A stretch of DNA of 6,573 bases from JBBQTU01 sp038213005 (lineage in GTDB: Bacteria > Planctomycetota > Phycisphaerae > Tepidisphaerales > Tepidisphaeraceae), in NCBI GenBank assembly GCA_038213005.1, contig JBBQTU010000231.1:1-6573 (forward strand). Direction: 5' to 3'. The notes under the pieces were generated by a model. The model did no database searches. It was not told the origin of the DNA and saw only the letters and a list, made by a program, of their open reading frames with translations. The position numbers and the translations under genes are program-made. Numbering within the stretch: position 1 is the first letter of the stretch; each line of letters begins with the position of its first letter. This document shows, piece by piece, positions 6,191 to 6,573 of the stretch.

Positions 6191-6198
6191 ATTTTGCA
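6184..6198 (+). promoter_or_regulatory. Sigma-54 (-24/-12) promoter-like site, divergent from rpoN
   Basis: GGCACGAATTTTGCA fits the consensus TGGCACG-N4-TTGCW at every position from the invariant GG onward; only the leading T is replaced by G. The essential GG (6184-6185) and GC (6196-6197) are separated by exactly 10 bp. A transcript would start near 6209 and run rightwards, away from rpoN and antisense to the acyltransferase gene. The site also lies just downstream of the predicted rpoN start of transcription, so bound sigma-54 holoenzyme could block rpoN expression. The match is seen directly; the function is inferred. Confidence 0.55.
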
Positions 6199-6233
6199 TA
6201 ACCCGGTGCAGGGAGTATACCGGAGCATAACCC
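6196..6233. repeat. 9-bp direct repeat bracketing the rpoN -10 element
   Basis: GCATAACCC occurs at 6196-6204 and 6225-6233, 29 bp apart (just under three helical turns). The pair encloses the TATACT hexamer read on the minus strand, and the first copy begins on the GC of the sigma-54 -12 element. The arrangement suggests an operator for a regulator of rpoN, but no known binding motif is recognised. Confidence 0.5.
6214..6219 (-). promoter_or_regulatory. Probable -10 element for rpoN
   Basis: Read on the minus strand this is TATACT, five of six matches to TATAAT. It lies 62 bp before the rpoN start codon, with transcription predicted near 6207. The region where a -35 would sit (TCCCGG or TTCCCG on the minus strand) is a poor match, so either an activator or an atypical sigma-70 contact would be needed. 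Confidence 0.35.
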
Positions 6234-6312
6234 ATGCCGGGAAGAGGAAAAACTGTGGAATTGTTTGCGGGCTGAGGGGCGGGGCGCTGATGCGGATCGT
6301 TCGTTCGGCAGG

Positions 6313-6344
6313 GTTAGCAGATCGTAACTATATTGTTAACAGAT
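6313..6344. repeat. Short imperfect direct repeat GTTA(G/A)CAGAT
   Basis: GTTAGCAGAT (6313-6322) and GTTAACAGAT (6335-6344) differ at one base and are 22 bp apart, about two helical turns, in the intergenic region between the acyltransferase stop and rpoN. This spacing would place two protein sites on one DNA face. The AT-richness of the surroundings makes a chance match possible. Confidence 0.35.
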
Positions 6345-6376
6345 GGTTAGTACGCATGGGTTTATTGTCGGGCTCG

Positions 6377-6573
6377 CTATTTTGCGGCGGGTTTGGGCTC
6401 GATGTGATGAAAAGCGTGGAAGTGTTGTCGGCCTTCTTTGCCAAAGTAGCGATCGAGGATGCGGGGGTCGGTCTTCTTGAGGTCGATGACCACGAGCACA
6501 TCGAGCACATCGGAGAAGTCGGGGTCGACGTTGAAGGCCAGGGCACGGGCGCCGAGCTTGAGGTATTGCCGCA
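6377..6573 (-). CDS. C-terminal end of a GNAT-type N-acyltransferase (COG3176/hemolysin-like)
   Basis: The minus strand is open from the window edge to a TAG at 6377-6379 and gives 64 complete residues; the N-terminus lies outside. The segment QYLKLGARALAFNVDPDFSD, followed by VLDVLVVIDLKKTDPRILDRYFGKEG, resembles the end of GNAT-fold acyltransferases of the OlsB/'putative hemolysin' group. There a 'YL-x-LGA…DPDF…D-x-LV-x-LDL' strand-helix unit closes the domain, followed by a 'RYxGKEG' tail. Such enzymes transfer acyl chains in ornithine-lipid or related lipid synthesis, but the active site is not in view, so the substrate is unknown. The short His-rich and Lys/Pro tail (HFHAFHHIEPKPAAK) is probably disordered. 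It is co-directional with rpoN, 225 bp upstream, with no clear terminator in between. The coding call is firm; the family call is moderate. Confidence 0.65.
   Translation of the reverse strand, partial: RQYLKLGARALAFNVDPDFSDVLDVLVVIDLKKTDPRILDRYFGKEGRQHFHAFHHIEPKPAAK

Noticed and set aside
6356..6573. Plus-strand frame open from an ATG at 6356 to the window end, downstream of the sigma-54-like promoter
   Set aside because: It is codon-aligned antisense to the acyltransferase tail, which gives a better family match. There is no ribosome binding site, and its composition is shadow-like. A non-coding antisense transcript remains possible.

Overview
The window is a GC-rich bacterial chromosomal segment. 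A FloA-type flotillin, a DUF4105/Lnb-like membrane protein, a HEAT-repeat lipoprotein and a classical sigma-54 suggest a Planctomycetota-like organism, possibly Phycisphaerae. This placement is inferred from gene content and sequence style, not from a marker gene.

Layout. Positions 1-162 hold the 3' end of a plus-strand gene, followed by a strong GC hairpin (187-215) that looks like its terminator. An extended -10 promoter (253-261) then precedes a compact plus-strand operon. It contains floA (288-1325), a small proline-rich single-pass membrane protein (1322-1831), a DUF4105/Lnb-like multi-pass protein (1825-3045) and a HEAT-repeat lipoprotein (3042-4052). Every junction overlaps (ATGA, 7 bp, ATGA), so the four genes are very likely co-transcribed and translationally coupled. 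From 4053 to 4633 there is no intact gene. This stretch holds hairpins, a long imperfect inverted repeat (4176-4333) and a minus-strand remnant of the C-terminus of a site-2 (RseP-type) protease (4376-4570). The minus strand then carries rpoN (sigma-54, 4634-6151), a 225-bp intergenic region and the 3' end of a GNAT-type N-acyltransferase gene (6377-6573).

How the genes may work together. FloA scaffolds membrane microdomains. The small protein could be a membrane partner. The DUF4105 protein keeps the His and Cys typical of a papain-like/NlpC-P60-like fold, and relatives of this family in Bacteroides have been assigned lipoprotein N-acylation. The last gene encodes a lipoprotein with a clear lipobox. 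A working hypothesis is an envelope module that links microdomain organisation to lipoprotein maturation.

The most striking non-coding signal is a near-consensus sigma-54 -24/-12 promoter (6184-6198, plus strand). It lies inside the rpoN leader and faces away from rpoN. It overlaps a hairpin and one copy of a 9-bp direct repeat that brackets the likely rpoN -10 element. This arrangement would suit autoregulation by sigma-54.
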